From Hyphomicrobiales bacterium (GTDB lineage: Bacteria; Pseudomonadota; Alphaproteobacteria; Rhizobiales; Rhodobiaceae), in contig PKTR01000003.1 in the NCBI GenBank assembly GCA_002869065.1, forward strand, positions 1-64,000: a DNA stretch of 64,000 nucleotides. Direction: 5' to 3'. Below, piece after piece: positions 19,591 through 29,142 of this stretch. Under the pieces are notes generated by a model. That model searched no databases, had not been told where the DNA came from, and worked only from the letters and a program-made list of their open reading frames with translations. A program made the position numbers and the translations under genes. The first letter of the stretch is position 1. Each line of letters opens with the position of its first letter.

Positions 19591-19884
19591 TCACCGGCAC
19601 AGACGCAGATGGCCGTCCGCGGCACGATAGTCACCGGTCTTCGGGTTGAAGGTCGAATAGCGGCGCGAACAGTAACGGAACCATTCGGGCGTCCACGGCG
19701 TCGGTCGACCATAGGGCCGCGGCGCGACGAAATTGATGCCGCCGGCGAGCGGCGCCGTGTCGGTGTAGTAGCCGAGCCGGGGCGGACGTTCGTCCATGCG
19801 CGTCCAGGCAAGCGCCGACGAGCTCGCGACAAGACAGACCGCAATGGCGCCGAGCCCGGCCAGTGTCCGTTTGCGTATCGTCAT
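19591..19884 (-). CDS. Small BA14K-type secreted protein
   Basis: The 97-residue product begins MTIRKRTLAGLGAIAVCLVA, a signal peptide cleaved near the SALA site. It ends with the BA14K module WTPEWFRYCSRRYSTFNPKT and a terminal RLCR, closely resembling the end of the neighbouring 217-residue protein. I choose the ATG at 19882-19884 because GGAGCG precedes it; an ATG eight codons earlier lacks a ribosome site. The 255-nt gap to the next BA14K gene shows no other gene. The two look like an old tandem duplication with a variable middle. Confidence 0.78.
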   Translation of the reverse strand: MTIRKRTLAGLGAIAVCLVASSSALAWTRMDERPPRLGYYTDTAPLAGGINFVAPRPYGRPTPWTPEWFRYCSRRYSTFNPKTGDYRAADGHLRLCR

Positions 19885-19966
19885 CGACTCGTCGCTCCGT
19901 TCAGTCATCCAGTGGCCGAAAGACTATCCGCGCCCGCCACGCCCATGCAAGCGCATCGGGTCGGCG

Positions 19967-22900
19967 CTAGAACCGAATCCCGATTTTCAGACTGCCGGTA
20001 TGCGATAGGGAATCCTGGCCGATGGCACCGTCGTAACGCAGCTTGGCCTCGACCCGTTCCCCACTAAACAGAGAGAGCCCGGCGGCGAAGGTGGCCTTGA
20101 TATCCTCGCGATCGACCTCCATCGACGCCCGCGCGCCGCCGAGCGAACCGAGCAGCGACTGCTCGATCGAGTGGTCGGTGACGGCAAACAGTGCACCCGC
20201 CTCCAAATAGGGCCGCATCACCGTATGTTCGCCAAAGCGGAACTCGGTGCCGAGAACGACCTTCGGATGCACGTCGAACAGGAAGCTGTCGTCAGCGTGA
20301 ACGCGCAGTCCGGCACTACCCGCATTGCGCTCGCGATAGCCGTAGTCGTGCACCCACGAAAGGTCGAGGTCGAGGGTGGGGATCGCGTACCACCCATCAA
20401 AGGCAAAGGCGCGCGCCGCCCTGAGCCTCGCCGAAGCGGCAAGCGCCCGCTGGTCCGAGAACGCGGTGTAGCGCCGCCCGCCCGCAATGAGCTGGCGCTG
20501 CGCGTCCGCCCAGCTGTAGGACGCCGAAAGGGACGCCGAGGCGAGCCACGGACCGTCGGTGTATTTGACCACACCGCCACCATGAACCCGGTAACCGTCG
20601 CTCTGGCTCGCGGCACTGCTGAACCGGGTCCGCTCGAATGCACCGCCGAAGCCGACCCGCCAGACATCGTCGAACGCGAATTGCGATCCGGCGGCGAACC
20701 CGGTGTCACGGGACTTCATGTTGGCGTCGTTGAGCCGTGTGTAGCCATAGGTGGCCTTCGCCCAGGCGCACTCCCCTTCCCGGATCATCGCCCACGGCCC
20801 GTCTTCGACGCCGCAGCTGTGCAGAGTGTCGAGATGGGCAATGGCCGCCGTATGATGCGCGACCGTCAGCCCGTAATGCTGCGAGGCATCGAGCTGGCTC
20901 GACAATTGGTCGCGCAGCGTCACGCGGTCCTCGGCATTGGCGGCATCGAGCAGGATCGCATAGAGCTGCCTGTCGCCGGCCGCGACACGCGTACCGTTGA
21001 TCCACTTGCGCACGACCGGGTCGGCGAGCGCGGCAACCTTGCCCGCATTGCCGCGCAATCCGGGCCGCAGGAAGTCGACATCGACATCGGTGATATTGAC
21101 CGAACTCCCGCTCGCCACCGCCGTGTAGGCAACGACAGGCGTGTTGACCACCCGCTCGACGATACCGTCCGGCAGCGTCGTGACGTTGATGATCTCGGTC
21201 GGCGCGGAAAGCCGAGAAAACTCGGTCAGATACGGGTGAAACGCCCCGCCGACGATCGTCATTTCCTGCGTCGTGATACCGCCCGCCGTTGCAGCCGAGG
21301 GGGTCAGCGCGATGAAATGATTGCCGGTGCTCCCGAGCACATAGTTGGCAAGGTTGCGCGCTTCACCGTCGATCCGCCCGTCATTGACGAGCCACACATC
21401 GCCAACCCCATCCGACCGGATCGCACCGGTCACCGAACCGGTGTCGGTGACCGTGACGGAGCCGTTGCCGGAGGTCGCGACAGCCATGAACGGCGTGCCA
21501 TAGGTAATGCCCGGAACCACCACCGTACCGGAAATCCCGACATCGAAACTGCCGAGTTCGTCGCGGACTAGGATCGCCTTTCCTCCGCGACGGGGCATTC
21601 TGCCATTTCGGAGCAGATGCCCGGCGGTAACCAGCGCCCCCTCTTCGATCTGGATTGTCGTCGTCTCTATGTTGCCGCAAGCCGCCGGCGGCGCGCCAGG
21701 CACCTTGTTGATCGCGCGCACGGCAGCTACCCCGTTGCCGACCGCCGCAACGGTCCCGCCAACCGTGATGTCGATCCCGATCCCGTCGGACTTGTGTGCA
21801 AAGGCGCTGATGCCGGTCGCGCCAAATCCTGATGTGAGAACAGTACCGGACTGCGTGATGGTCACCGTCCCCGACTGGCCGCTGCCAGCGCCGCCGAAGA
21901 CCTTGGTGGTGTTGATGTCCGACTGGAATACTGTCGCGCCGGCCGTCGACATGGCGAAAATGCCATGCGCGTGCAAGCCGGTGGTCTGGATGGTCCCCTG
22001 GGCATTGACGGTGACATCGCCGCCGACATCCGCCCCTTCCGAGGCAAGCTCGGTCGTCGTGCGTGTCGTGTTTACAAGATCGCCGCTGAACGTCACCAGA
22101 CCGCCGCCGCCGCCGACCGACTGCGCAAACACACCGACGGCCCCGGGCCCGGCGGTCGAAACCATGCTGTCGGCGCCAAGCGTTACGTCTACAGCGCCGC
22201 CGCCGCCCTGATTACCGACCATGATGTTGGTGGTGTTGGTGAGCGACGAACCGCCGCCTTCAACGGCAACGAGCCCGCCGCTGCCGCCGATCGACTGAGC
22301 GATGATGCCGAATGCCTGATCGCCCGTCGTGATGACCGTATCGTCGTCAAGATTGACTTCGACGTTTCCGCCATTGCCACTCGAACGCGCCGACGCGCCC
22401 ATCGTCGTCGTCAGAGTGACGCTGTCGAGCCCGGAAAGATTGGTGAGCGTCGCCGCCCCACCGCTGCCGCCGATCGACTGGACGACGATGCCGTGCGCGA
22501 GGTCTCCGCTGGTCTGGACATAGTCCACATCCTCGACCAGCACGAAACCGCCATTGGCGCCGGATGCGGATTCCCCGCCAACCCCGAGCGTGACCGTACC
22601 GCTGTCGCCGGCCGACATCTGATGCGCGATCTCGCCACCGCCGCCGCCGATCGATTGCGCAAGGATACCGAACGATGCCGTTCCTGCGGTGTGGACCGCG
22701 TTGAGCCCGGAAACGGTGACCGTACCGCCCGAACCGCTGGCGCCGCTGCTCGGGCCCAGATAGAGGTCCGCGATCTGCTGGGCGATGGAAATCGACGGCA
22801 GCGACGAGGTCGATATGCTGCCACCGCCGCCGCCGATCGACTGCGCCATGATGGCGTGGGACTGGTCGTCAAGCGTGATGACGGCCCCGTTCGGGCTCTC

Positions 22901-25588
22901 ATCGGTATCCAGCGCCACACCTTGATCGGCTTCGAGCAACTGCACGGCCACTTCGCCGCCATCGCCGCCGCGTCCGCCCGAGCCACCGATATGAACCGAA
23001 ATAGATTCCTTCTCCGCGTTGCCGAGCAGGAAGGAACTGGAATGGGCCCGTCCTCCGGTACCGCCGCCACCGCCGATCGACTGCGCGACAACACCCTTCG
23101 ATCCGGTGCCGGCGGTCATGATGGTTGCTTCGCGGCCGATCTCCACGTCAACATTGTTGCCGTTGCCGCCGCTGCCGCCATTGCCGCCAATGCCGATGTT
23201 GAAGTTGTAGGCGGTGTTGCGCTTGGTCGTGGACTCCGTCTCCGGGTCGGGAACCTTCTGACCCTTGCCGAACGTCACCGCGACGACGTGGCCGCCATCG
23301 CCGCCGCCGCCGCCGATCGATTGCGCCAGCATGCCGGTCGACAGATTGCCCGAAGTCGAGATCGACGATCCGTCCTCGGCAAACATGTTGACCGCACCGC
23401 CATTGCCGCCGGCACCGCCCTTTCCGCCGAGAGCAAGCGTCACCGAGCGCGTCGTGCTGCCTTTTTCGGGCGGCTGTTCACCGCCGGAGGCAAACGCCGT
23501 CGTCGCCGAAACCGTGACGACATGGCCGCCGGCACCACCGCCGCCGCCGACCGACTGTGCGACGGCGCCGTGCGAATTCTCGCCCTGGGTAGAGATTGTG
23601 CCGGCGTTGGTGGCCGTCACCGTCATGCCGTTGCCGCCAACCGCACCATTGCCGCCGATGCCGACATTGACACTGGCCGCCGTCTCGTCGCCTTCCTCCG
23701 ACCCCGATCCGATCGCGACGGAGAACGAGTAGACATTGCCGCCGCTGCCGCCACCGCCGCCAATCGACTGCAGCAGCATGCCGGGCGAGCGATGGCCGTT
23801 GGTCTCGATCACAGCGCCGGCTTCGTTCTCAAGCTCATTCTTGGGCACGAAGAAGTCGAATGGCGGAGTAAAGGCAATCCATGCACCGCCATCGCCGCCG
23901 CTGCCGCCGCTGCCACCAACCGCGACAGACGCCGAGGCGGCCGCTTCGCCGACGCTGGCCGCCACCGAGACCACATTGCCGCCATTGCCGCCGCCACCGC
24001 CGATCGCCTGCGCGAGCATGCCCGGTGAGTTGCTTGACCACGTCGTGATGCTGCCGGAATTCGTCCCCTGAACCTCGGTCGCGTGCCCGCCAGAGCCGCC
24101 AGAGCCGCCGATGCCGATCGACGCCGAGCCGGCTTCCTCGCCGGCGCTGAGCGCAATGCTGACCGCATTCCCGCCGTGACCACCGCCACCGCCGACCGAC
24201 TGGATCAGCACACCGGCTGAATTGTGATCGAGCGTTTCGATGGTCCCGGCATTGTCGACCGAAGCGGCTCCGCCCGCTCCGCCGGAGCCGCCGGAGCCGC
24301 CGAACGACGCCTGCACCGAAACTTCGCCGACCGCCGCCCCGATGGCGTTGCCGCCAGCGCCGCCGCCGCCGCCAATCGACTGAGCGATCACGCCGGGCGC
24401 GTTGGCCGCGCTGGTTGAAATGCTGCCGCTCGCATCGATGCCGACCTCGACCTTGCCGCCGGCACCGCCGCCGCCGCCGCTACCGCCGACCGCAAGGCCG
24501 GCCGAAACGCCGACATCGGCCGCATTGCCGCCGTGACCGCCACCGCCGCCGATCGAATGGGCCAGAATGCCCGTGCTGCCGTCCCCCTCGGTCGTGAGCG
24601 AGCCGGAATGCTCGACCTTGACGAAGCCGCCATTGCCGCCCTTGCCGCCGGAGGCGCCAAAGGCGAGGAACAATCCGCTGCCCGAACCGCCGTCGCCGCC
24701 ATTGCCGCCGATGCTCGCCGACAAAATGCCGTAGGAATTCGCGGCCCCCGTCAGCAAGGCGCCGGTATTGGTGACCTCTGCCGATCCGCCATTGTTGCCG
24801 TCACCGCCATCGCCGCTGCCGCCGAGCCAGCCGCTGCCGCTGCCATTGCCGCCGCCGCCACCCTTGCTCAGCGCATAGAGCGCATTGCTCGCGTCGCCCT
24901 GCGTGGAGACCGAGGCCGCATTGTCGATGGTGACATCGCCGCCATTGCCGCCAACACCGCCGTCATTGCCGGAATTGCCGATACCGGTGCCGGCGCCGCC
25001 CGCATTGCCACCCTCGCCGCCATAGGAATTGACGAAGATGCCGTGCGACGACCCGTAGTTCGTCGAGATTGTGCCGGTCGCTTCGTTGGTGACATCGATA
25101 TCACCGCCATCACCACCGCGCCCGCCGCGTCCGCCGTGCACATGGATGCCGCCGCCCGACTTGCCCCCATTGCCGCCATTGCCGCCCCACGACGACACCC
25201 ATATTGCGGTTTCCTTGGCGAAAATCAGGAGGAAGTCGCCCATGATGGCCTGAGCGATATTGGTGAAGACCGGCCGGTCGTTACCGATCGGGGAGGAATT
25301 GTCGAAGGTTATGTCTGCGCCCGCGTCGCCGGCATGACCGGGATGGCCGGAATGCTCGAAACTGCCGTGGCTACCATTTTCACCGTCGGCGCCGATGGCG
25401 AACTGCAGGATGCGGGGAGAGTCGGCAAGCACTTCGGATACCGGCAGAACCGACAGGGAAGCAGTCAGGGAAAGGGCAGCTGCCGCCAGCGTCAGGGAGG
25501 AAAGAGACGTACCCGTTTTGAGAGCGGCCTTGCGGAATCCCTCCCGGCAGTCCGCGCTTAAATGCGCGGCCAGCGACTCATTGCTCAT
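19967..25588 (-). CDS. Giant glycine-rich autotransporter (type Va secretion)
   Basis: The 1,873-residue protein has an extended signal region (hydrophobic LAAAALSLTASLSVLPVSEV near residues 35-55), a passenger of about 1,450 residues and a C-terminal beta-barrel (about residues 1590-1873) ending SLKIGIRF, with the terminal Phe used by the BAM machinery. The passenger carries about 16 copies of a motif like GVIAQSIGGGGGAGGNA at 50-90 residue spacing, plus one degraded copy. The start at 25586-25588 is uncertain (weak ribosome site; a GTG lies four codons earlier). The passenger probably forms a surface beta-helix; adhesion or biofilm is a guess. No protease motif is apparent. Confidence 0.85.
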   Translation of the reverse strand: MSNESLAAHLSADCREGFRKAALKTGTSLSSLTLAAAALSLTASLSVLPVSEVLADSPRILQFAIGADGENGSHGSFEHSGHPGHAGDAGADITFDNSSPIGNDRPVFTNIAQAIMGDFLLIFAKETAIWVSSWGGNGGNGGKSGGGIHVHGGRGGRGGDGGDIDVTNEATGTISTNYGSSHGIFVNSYGGEGGNAGGAGTGIGNSGNDGGVGGNGGDVTIDNAASVSTQGDASNALYALSKGGGGGNGSGSGWLGGSGDGGDGNNGGSAEVTNTGALLTGAANSYGILSASIGGNGGDGGSGSGLFLAFGASGGKGGNGGFVKVEHSGSLTTEGDGSTGILAHSIGGGGGHGGNAADVGVSAGLAVGGSGGGGGAGGKVEVGIDASGSISTSAANAPGVIAQSIGGGGGAGGNAIGAAVGEVSVQASFGGSGGSGGAGGAASVDNAGTIETLDHNSAGVLIQSVGGGGGHGGNAVSIALSAGEEAGSASIGIGGSGGSGGHATEVQGTNSGSITTWSSNSPGMLAQAIGGGGGNGGNVVSVAASVGEAAASASVAVGGSGGSGGDGGAWIAFTPPFDFFVPKNELENEAGAVIETNGHRSPGMLLQSIGGGGGSGGNVYSFSVAIGSGSEEGDETAASVNVGIGGNGAVGGNGMTVTATNAGTISTQGENSHGAVAQSVGGGGGAGGHVVTVSATTAFASGGEQPPEKGSTTRSVTLALGGKGGAGGNGGAVNMFAEDGSSISTSGNLSTGMLAQSIGGGGGDGGHVVAVTFGKGQKVPDPETESTTKRNTAYNFNIGIGGNGGSGGNGNNVDVEIGREATIMTAGTGSKGVVAQSIGGGGGTGGRAHSSSFLLGNAEKESISVHIGGSGGRGGDGGEVAVQLLEADQGVALDTDESPNGAVITLDDQSHAIMAQSIGGGGGSISTSSLPSISIAQQIADLYLGPSSGASGSGGTVTVSGLNAVHTAGTASFGILAQSIGGGGGEIAHQMSAGDSGTVTLGVGGESASGANGGFVLVEDVDYVQTSGDLAHGIVVQSIGGSGGAATLTNLSGLDSVTLTTTMGASARSSGNGGNVEVNLDDDTVITTGDQAFGIIAQSIGGSGGLVAVEGGGSSLTNTTNIMVGNQGGGGAVDVTLGADSMVSTAGPGAVGVFAQSVGGGGGLVTFSGDLVNTTRTTTELASEGADVGGDVTVNAQGTIQTTGLHAHGIFAMSTAGATVFQSDINTTKVFGGAGSGQSGTVTITQSGTVLTSGFGATGISAFAHKSDGIGIDITVGGTVAAVGNGVAAVRAINKVPGAPPAACGNIETTTIQIEEGALVTAGHLLRNGRMPRRGGKAILVRDELGSFDVGISGTVVVPGITYGTPFMAVATSGNGSVTVTDTGSVTGAIRSDGVGDVWLVNDGRIDGEARNLANYVLGSTGNHFIALTPSAATAGGITTQEMTIVGGAFHPYLTEFSRLSAPTEIINVTTLPDGIVERVVNTPVVAYTAVASGSSVNITDVDVDFLRPGLRGNAGKVAALADPVVRKWINGTRVAAGDRQLYAILLDAANAEDRVTLRDQLSSQLDASQHYGLTVAHHTAAIAHLDTLHSCGVEDGPWAMIREGECAWAKATYGYTRLNDANMKSRDTGFAAGSQFAFDDVWRVGFGGAFERTRFSSAASQSDGYRVHGGGVVKYTDGPWLASASLSASYSWADAQRQLIAGGRRYTAFSDQRALAASARLRAARAFAFDGWYAIPTLDLDLSWVHDYGYRERNAGSAGLRVHADDSFLFDVHPKVVLGTEFRFGEHTVMRPYLEAGALFAVTDHSIEQSLLGSLGGARASMEVDREDIKATFAAGLSLFSGERVEAKLRYDGAIGQDSLSHTGSLKIGIRF
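20870..25420 (-). repeat. Repeated SIGGGGG-type modules in the autotransporter passenger
   Basis: Protein-level repeats centre on the pattern G(V/I/M)(L/I/V)AQS(I/V)GGGGGxGG. They are tightest in the N-terminal two-thirds and degrade toward the barrel (SIGGSGG, then STAG). The DNA shows dense GCC/CCG codon strings on the plus strand. Boundaries are approximate. Confidence 0.7.
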
Positions 25589-25796
25589 GCTGCAACCCAC
25601 CCATGCCGAAAATATTCACAGCAGGGTGTGCTGATTCGCGAACAAACGTCCAGCGCAGCAAGATCAATTAATTGCTACAAATCAGGTTGTTCTGGAAATT
25701 ACTTCGCTTGGGCAAAGACTGGAAACGGCGCCGCTGCCAATAGATGTCCGGCCGCCGCGAGATCGATTGTCTGGCGGCGACCGGAGTCTTTATGCG

Positions 25797-27236
25797 CTAC
25801 CGAACCAGAACGTTTCGGAACTGCCAGGGATCGTCACGATCGATCTTTTCCGGGAACAACCCGTTGCGGTTCGTCAGCGGCGTCCAGTCCGTGTAGTAGC
25901 CCTTCACCGGGCCGAGATAGGGAAGCTGAACCTCGAGGCAGCGGCGATAGTCCATCTCGTCGGTCTCGACGATGCCGGCCTCAGGGTTTTCCAGCGCCCA
26001 GACCATGCCGGCAAGCACCGCCGAGGTGACCTGCAGGCCGGTCGCGTTCTGATACGGCGCAAGCTCCCGCGTTTCCTCGATGGAGAGCTGCGAGCCGTAC
26101 CAGTAGGCGTTCTTCTTGTGGCCGTAGAGCAGCACGCCGAGTTCGTCGATACCGTCGACGATCTCGTTCTCGTCCATGACGCGAAGTTCCGGCTGCGGCG
26201 TGCCGCCATTGCCGAACATCTCGTGCAGCGACAGCACCGCGTTATTGGCCGGGTGATAGGCGTAGTGGCAGGTCGGCCGGTAGGCGACGTCGCCATCTGC
26301 GTCACGGACGGTGAAATAGTCGGCGATCGAGATCGACTCGTTGTGGGTGACGAGGAAGCCGTACTGCGCGCCCGGCGTCGGGCACCAGGTGCGCACGCGG
26401 GTTGCAGCCCCCGGCTGGTCGAGATAGATCGCCGGACCGTGCTTGCCGCCCTGGTGATGGGCGTTCTTCGGCATCCACTTCTCGTGCGTCCCCCAGCCGA
26501 GTTCGGCCGGCTGCTGCCCTTCGGAAATGAACCCTTCGACCGACCAGGTGTTGACGAAGACGTTCATCGGCTTCGGATCGACGGAGCGCTGGGTGTCACG
26601 CTCGGCGATGTGAATGCCCTTCACGCCGGTGCGCTTCATCAGCTTCGCCCAGCCGTCGCGGTCGGCCGCCGCCGGTTCGTCGAAATCGATACCGCTCGCA
26701 CTGGCCACATCGACCAGCGCCTGCTTGACGAACCACGACACCATGCCCGGATTGGCACCGCAGCAGGACACCGCCGTGGTGCCGCCCGGCGAGCGCTGCT
26801 TTTCCTCGCGAACCGTCTGGCGCAGCGCATAGTTGGTGCGCGCGGCATTGTCCGCGTCGGCGTCGAAATAAAAACCCGCCCACGGCTCGACGACAGTGTC
26901 GATGTAGAGCGCGCCGATTTCCCGGCACAGCTTCATGATATCGAGCGAGGACGTATCGACCGAAAGGTTGACGCAAAAACCCTGCCCGCCACCGGCGGTC
27001 AGCAGCCCCGGCAGCAAATCGCGGTAGTTCTTGCGGGTGATGGCGAGCTTCTCGAAGCGGAAGCCGCGCTCCTCGACCAGCGCCCGGTCGGTATCGACCG
27101 GATCGATAACCACCAGCCGCGCCGGGTCGAAATCGAAATGGCGCTCGATCAGCGGCAGCGTGCCGCGACCGATGGAACCGAAGCCGATCATGACGATCGG
27201 GCCGGTGATGGTGCCGTGCTTGGGGTGGGTGGTCAT
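25797..27236 (-). CDS. hss: Homospermidine synthase
   Basis: This enzyme makes sym-homospermidine from putrescine by NAD-dependent transfer of an aminobutyl group. The 479-residue protein has the N-terminal Rossmann motif VMIGFGSIGRG and family segments such as NLSVDTSSLDIMKLCRE and DTVVEPWAGFYFD; the length matches bacterial Hss. A good AAGGAGC site precedes the ATG. It lies downstream of the decarboxylase that probably supplies putrescine, but a terminator-like hairpin at 27318-27357 suggests partly separate expression. The 208-nt gap to the autotransporter gene contains no gene. Confidence 0.93.
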   Translation of the reverse strand: MTTHPKHGTITGPIVMIGFGSIGRGTLPLIERHFDFDPARLVVIDPVDTDRALVEERGFRFEKLAITRKNYRDLLPGLLTAGGGQGFCVNLSVDTSSLDIMKLCREIGALYIDTVVEPWAGFYFDADADNAARTNYALRQTVREEKQRSPGGTTAVSCCGANPGMVSWFVKQALVDVASASGIDFDEPAAADRDGWAKLMKRTGVKGIHIAERDTQRSVDPKPMNVFVNTWSVEGFISEGQQPAELGWGTHEKWMPKNAHHQGGKHGPAIYLDQPGAATRVRTWCPTPGAQYGFLVTHNESISIADYFTVRDADGDVAYRPTCHYAYHPANNAVLSLHEMFGNGGTPQPELRVMDENEIVDGIDELGVLLYGHKKNAYWYGSQLSIEETRELAPYQNATGLQVTSAVLAGMVWALENPEAGIVETDEMDYRRCLEVQLPYLGPVKGYYTDWTPLTNRNGLFPEKIDRDDPWQFRNVLVR

Positions 27237-27317
27237 CGGGCGATGCTCCTTGTCTTGCCTTCCACTCCGTGGGCGAGACGCTCTGCTCGTCGACGGAAAA
27301 GGTCCCTTTCTTCAAAC

Positions 27318-27357
27318 AAAAAAACGTCCCCGAAGCCGCAGCGCAGCTCCGGTGACG
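27318..27357 (-). terminator. Probable intrinsic terminator after the decarboxylase-GNAT pair
   Basis: On the minus strand an imperfect stem (CGTC/GACG ends with inner CC/GG and GAGC/GCTT pairs) is followed immediately by seven T residues and TTTG. It lies 60-100 nt past the GNAT stop codon and before homospermidine synthase. The T-run is convincing and the stem has mismatches. Confidence 0.6.
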
Positions 27358-27416
27358 ATGGCTCGATACAGTCCGGAGGTTGCAGCCGGCGGTACGAATC
27401 CGCCGGCCGCTGGATG

Positions 27417-27998
27417 TCAGTTCCCGTTGATGGCGCGCTGTTCCGCCTCAAAGGCGAAACGCGGCTGATTGGCCGGGGCGGCGATCGGCAGCGCCGGGGC
27501 ACCGCTTGGCCGCAAGGTTCCGTGCGCCCGCTCCAGGGCGCCGGGCTTCAGCGCGAGACCGAGCATGCGATGCCGCTCAAACGGTCCCGGCATGGCGAGA
27601 CGCCGTGCGGTATGGGCCGAAAATCCGAAGCGCCCGTAATACGGCGCATCACCGACCAGGATCACGGCGTCGTAGCTATCAGCCTGTGCCGACTTCAGCG
27701 CCATCTCGACCAGACCCGCCGCGATCCCCGCTCCGCGCCAAGCTTCGTCGACGGCAAGCGGGCCGAGCATCAACCCGGCGCCGAGCCCGCAGGCCCGCAC
27801 GTTCCACAGCCGCACGGTGCCGACGAGCTTCGACCCGGCCATCACCGAAAGGGCAAGCCCCGGCGCCGGCAGCCGGCCTTCGCGAAGCCGCTCGGACGAC
27901 CGACGGAACCGGATCGGCCCCATCGTGCGGTCGAGTAACGCCTCGCGGGCGACAATATGAGTTTCTGCCTCCTCGACAAAGGCGATCGACTGGTCCAT
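27417..27998 (-). CDS. GNAT family N-acetyltransferase, YhbS-like
   Basis: The 193-residue acetyltransferase has the GNAT acetyl-CoA-binding core: LGPLAVDEAWRGAGIAAGLV (motif A with the RxxGxx(G/A) loop, residues ~95-115), followed by ILVGDAPYYGRFGF, a signature of the YhbS-like subgroup. The substrate is unknown. It follows the decarboxylase by only 10 nt, so it is co-transcribed, and a role in modifying polyamines is possible but unproven. A GC-rich stem (27385-27392 with 27400-27407) follows the stop codon. Confidence 0.82.
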   Translation of the reverse strand: MDQSIAFVEEAETHIVAREALLDRTMGPIRFRRSSERLREGRLPAPGLALSVMAGSKLVGTVRLWNVRACGLGAGLMLGPLAVDEAWRGAGIAAGLVEMALKSAQADSYDAVILVGDAPYYGRFGFSAHTARRLAMPGPFERHRMLGLALKPGALERAHGTLRPSGAPALPIAAPANQPRFAFEAEQRAINGN

Positions 27999-28008
27999 GG
28001 CCGCGGCC

Positions 28009-29142
28009 TCAGATCAGGTAGGTCTGCAGCGGCGGGAAGCCGTTGAACGCAACCGCCGAATAGGTCGTCGTGTAGGCGCCGGCACCCTCGATCAGGATCT
28101 CGTCACCGACGGTGAGCGAAATCGGCAGATCGTACGGGGTCTTCTCGTACAGCACGTCGGCGGAATCGCAGGTCGGGCCGGCCAGCACGCACGGTGCCTT
28201 GTGGTCGTAATCGCGCGGCGTGCGGATCGGATAGCGGATCGCCTCGTCCATGGTTTCGGCGAGACCGCCGAACTTGCCAATGTCGAGATAGACCCAGCGC
28301 ATCGTGTCCTCGGCCGACTTCTTCGACACCAGCACCACTTCCGCCTTGATGGCACCGGCGGAGCCGACCATGCCGCGACCCGGCTCGATGATCGTCGCCG
28401 GGATGCGATTGCCGAAATGGCGGGTCAGCGCGTCGAAGATGGCGTTGCCATAGGCCTGCGCGGTCGGCACTTCCTTCAGGTAGCGCGCGGGGAAGCCGCC
28501 ACCGAGATTGACGAGGCCGAGTTCGACGCCGCGCTCGCGCATGGCACCGAAGATCCGCGCGGCTTCGGCAAGTGCCGAATCCCAGGCGTCGATGTTGGTC
28601 TGCTGCGAACCGACGTGGAACGACACGCCCCACGGGACGAGGCCGTTTGCACGGGCGTGGTCGAGCACGGTGATGGCCATCTCCGGCTCGCAGCCGAACT
28701 TGCGCGACAGCGGCCATTCGGCGCCGGCGCCGTCGCACAGGATGCGGCAGAACACCTTCGCGCCGGGCGCCGCGCGGGACACCTTCTCGACTTCCTCGAT
28801 CGCGTCGACCGCGAAGAGGTTCACGCCGTGGGCATAGGCGCGCGCGATGTCGCGTTCCTTCTTGATGGTGTTGCCGAACGAGATGCGGTCGGGCGTCGCA
28901 CCGGCGGCAAGGGCCATCTCGATTTCAGGAACCGAAGCGCAGTCGAACGAGGACCCGAGACCGGCCAGAAGGGTCAGGACCTCCGGCGCCGGATTGGCTT
29001 TCACCGCATAGAAGATGCTCGTGCACGGCAGCGCGCTGCGATAGGCCTCGAAATTGTCGCGCACGACGTCGAGGTCGACAACGAGGCACGGGCCTTCCGG
29101 GCGTCGTTCGGCAAGGAAGTTCAGAATGCGGTCAGTGGCCAT
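28009..29142 (-). CDS. odc: PLP-dependent ornithine/lysine decarboxylase (fold type III)
   Basis: This alanine-racemase-fold decarboxylase converts ornithine to putrescine and, in some relatives, lysine to cadaverine. From the ATG at 29140-29142 (MATDRILNFLAERRPEG, GGGAG site) it is 377 residues, typical of the bacterial group related to eukaryotic ODC. The PLP lysine is Lys48 in YAVKAN; HVGSQ, GGGFP and EPGRG bind the cofactor phosphate; Cys325 in PTCDSADV is the usual C-terminal catalytic cysteine contributed across the dimer. It heads a unit with a GNAT gene and, further on, homospermidine synthase. Sequence alone does not settle ornithine versus lysine preference. Confidence 0.93.
   Translation of the reverse strand: MATDRILNFLAERRPEGPCLVVDLDVVRDNFEAYRSALPCTSIFYAVKANPAPEVLTLLAGLGSSFDCASVPEIEMALAAGATPDRISFGNTIKKERDIARAYAHGVNLFAVDAIEEVEKVSRAAPGAKVFCRILCDGAGAEWPLSRKFGCEPEMAITVLDHARANGLVPWGVSFHVGSQQTNIDAWDSALAEAARIFGAMRERGVELGLVNLGGGFPARYLKEVPTAQAYGNAIFDALTRHFGNRIPATIIEPGRGMVGSAGAIKAEVVLVSKKSAEDTMRWVYLDIGKFGGLAETMDEAIRYPIRTPRDYDHKAPCVLAGPTCDSADVLYEKTPYDLPISLTVGDEILIEGAGAYTTTYSAVAFNGFPPLQTYLI

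Noticed and set aside
21965-24028. Long plus-strand open frame opposite the autotransporter
   Set aside because: The frame exists because the opposite strand is built from glycine codons; the product is Ala/Asp/Arg low complexity with no ribosome site or domain.
27385-27407. GC-rich hairpin just after the GNAT gene as a terminator
   Set aside because: The 8-bp stem has no T-run on the minus strand; the better terminator is at 27318-27357.
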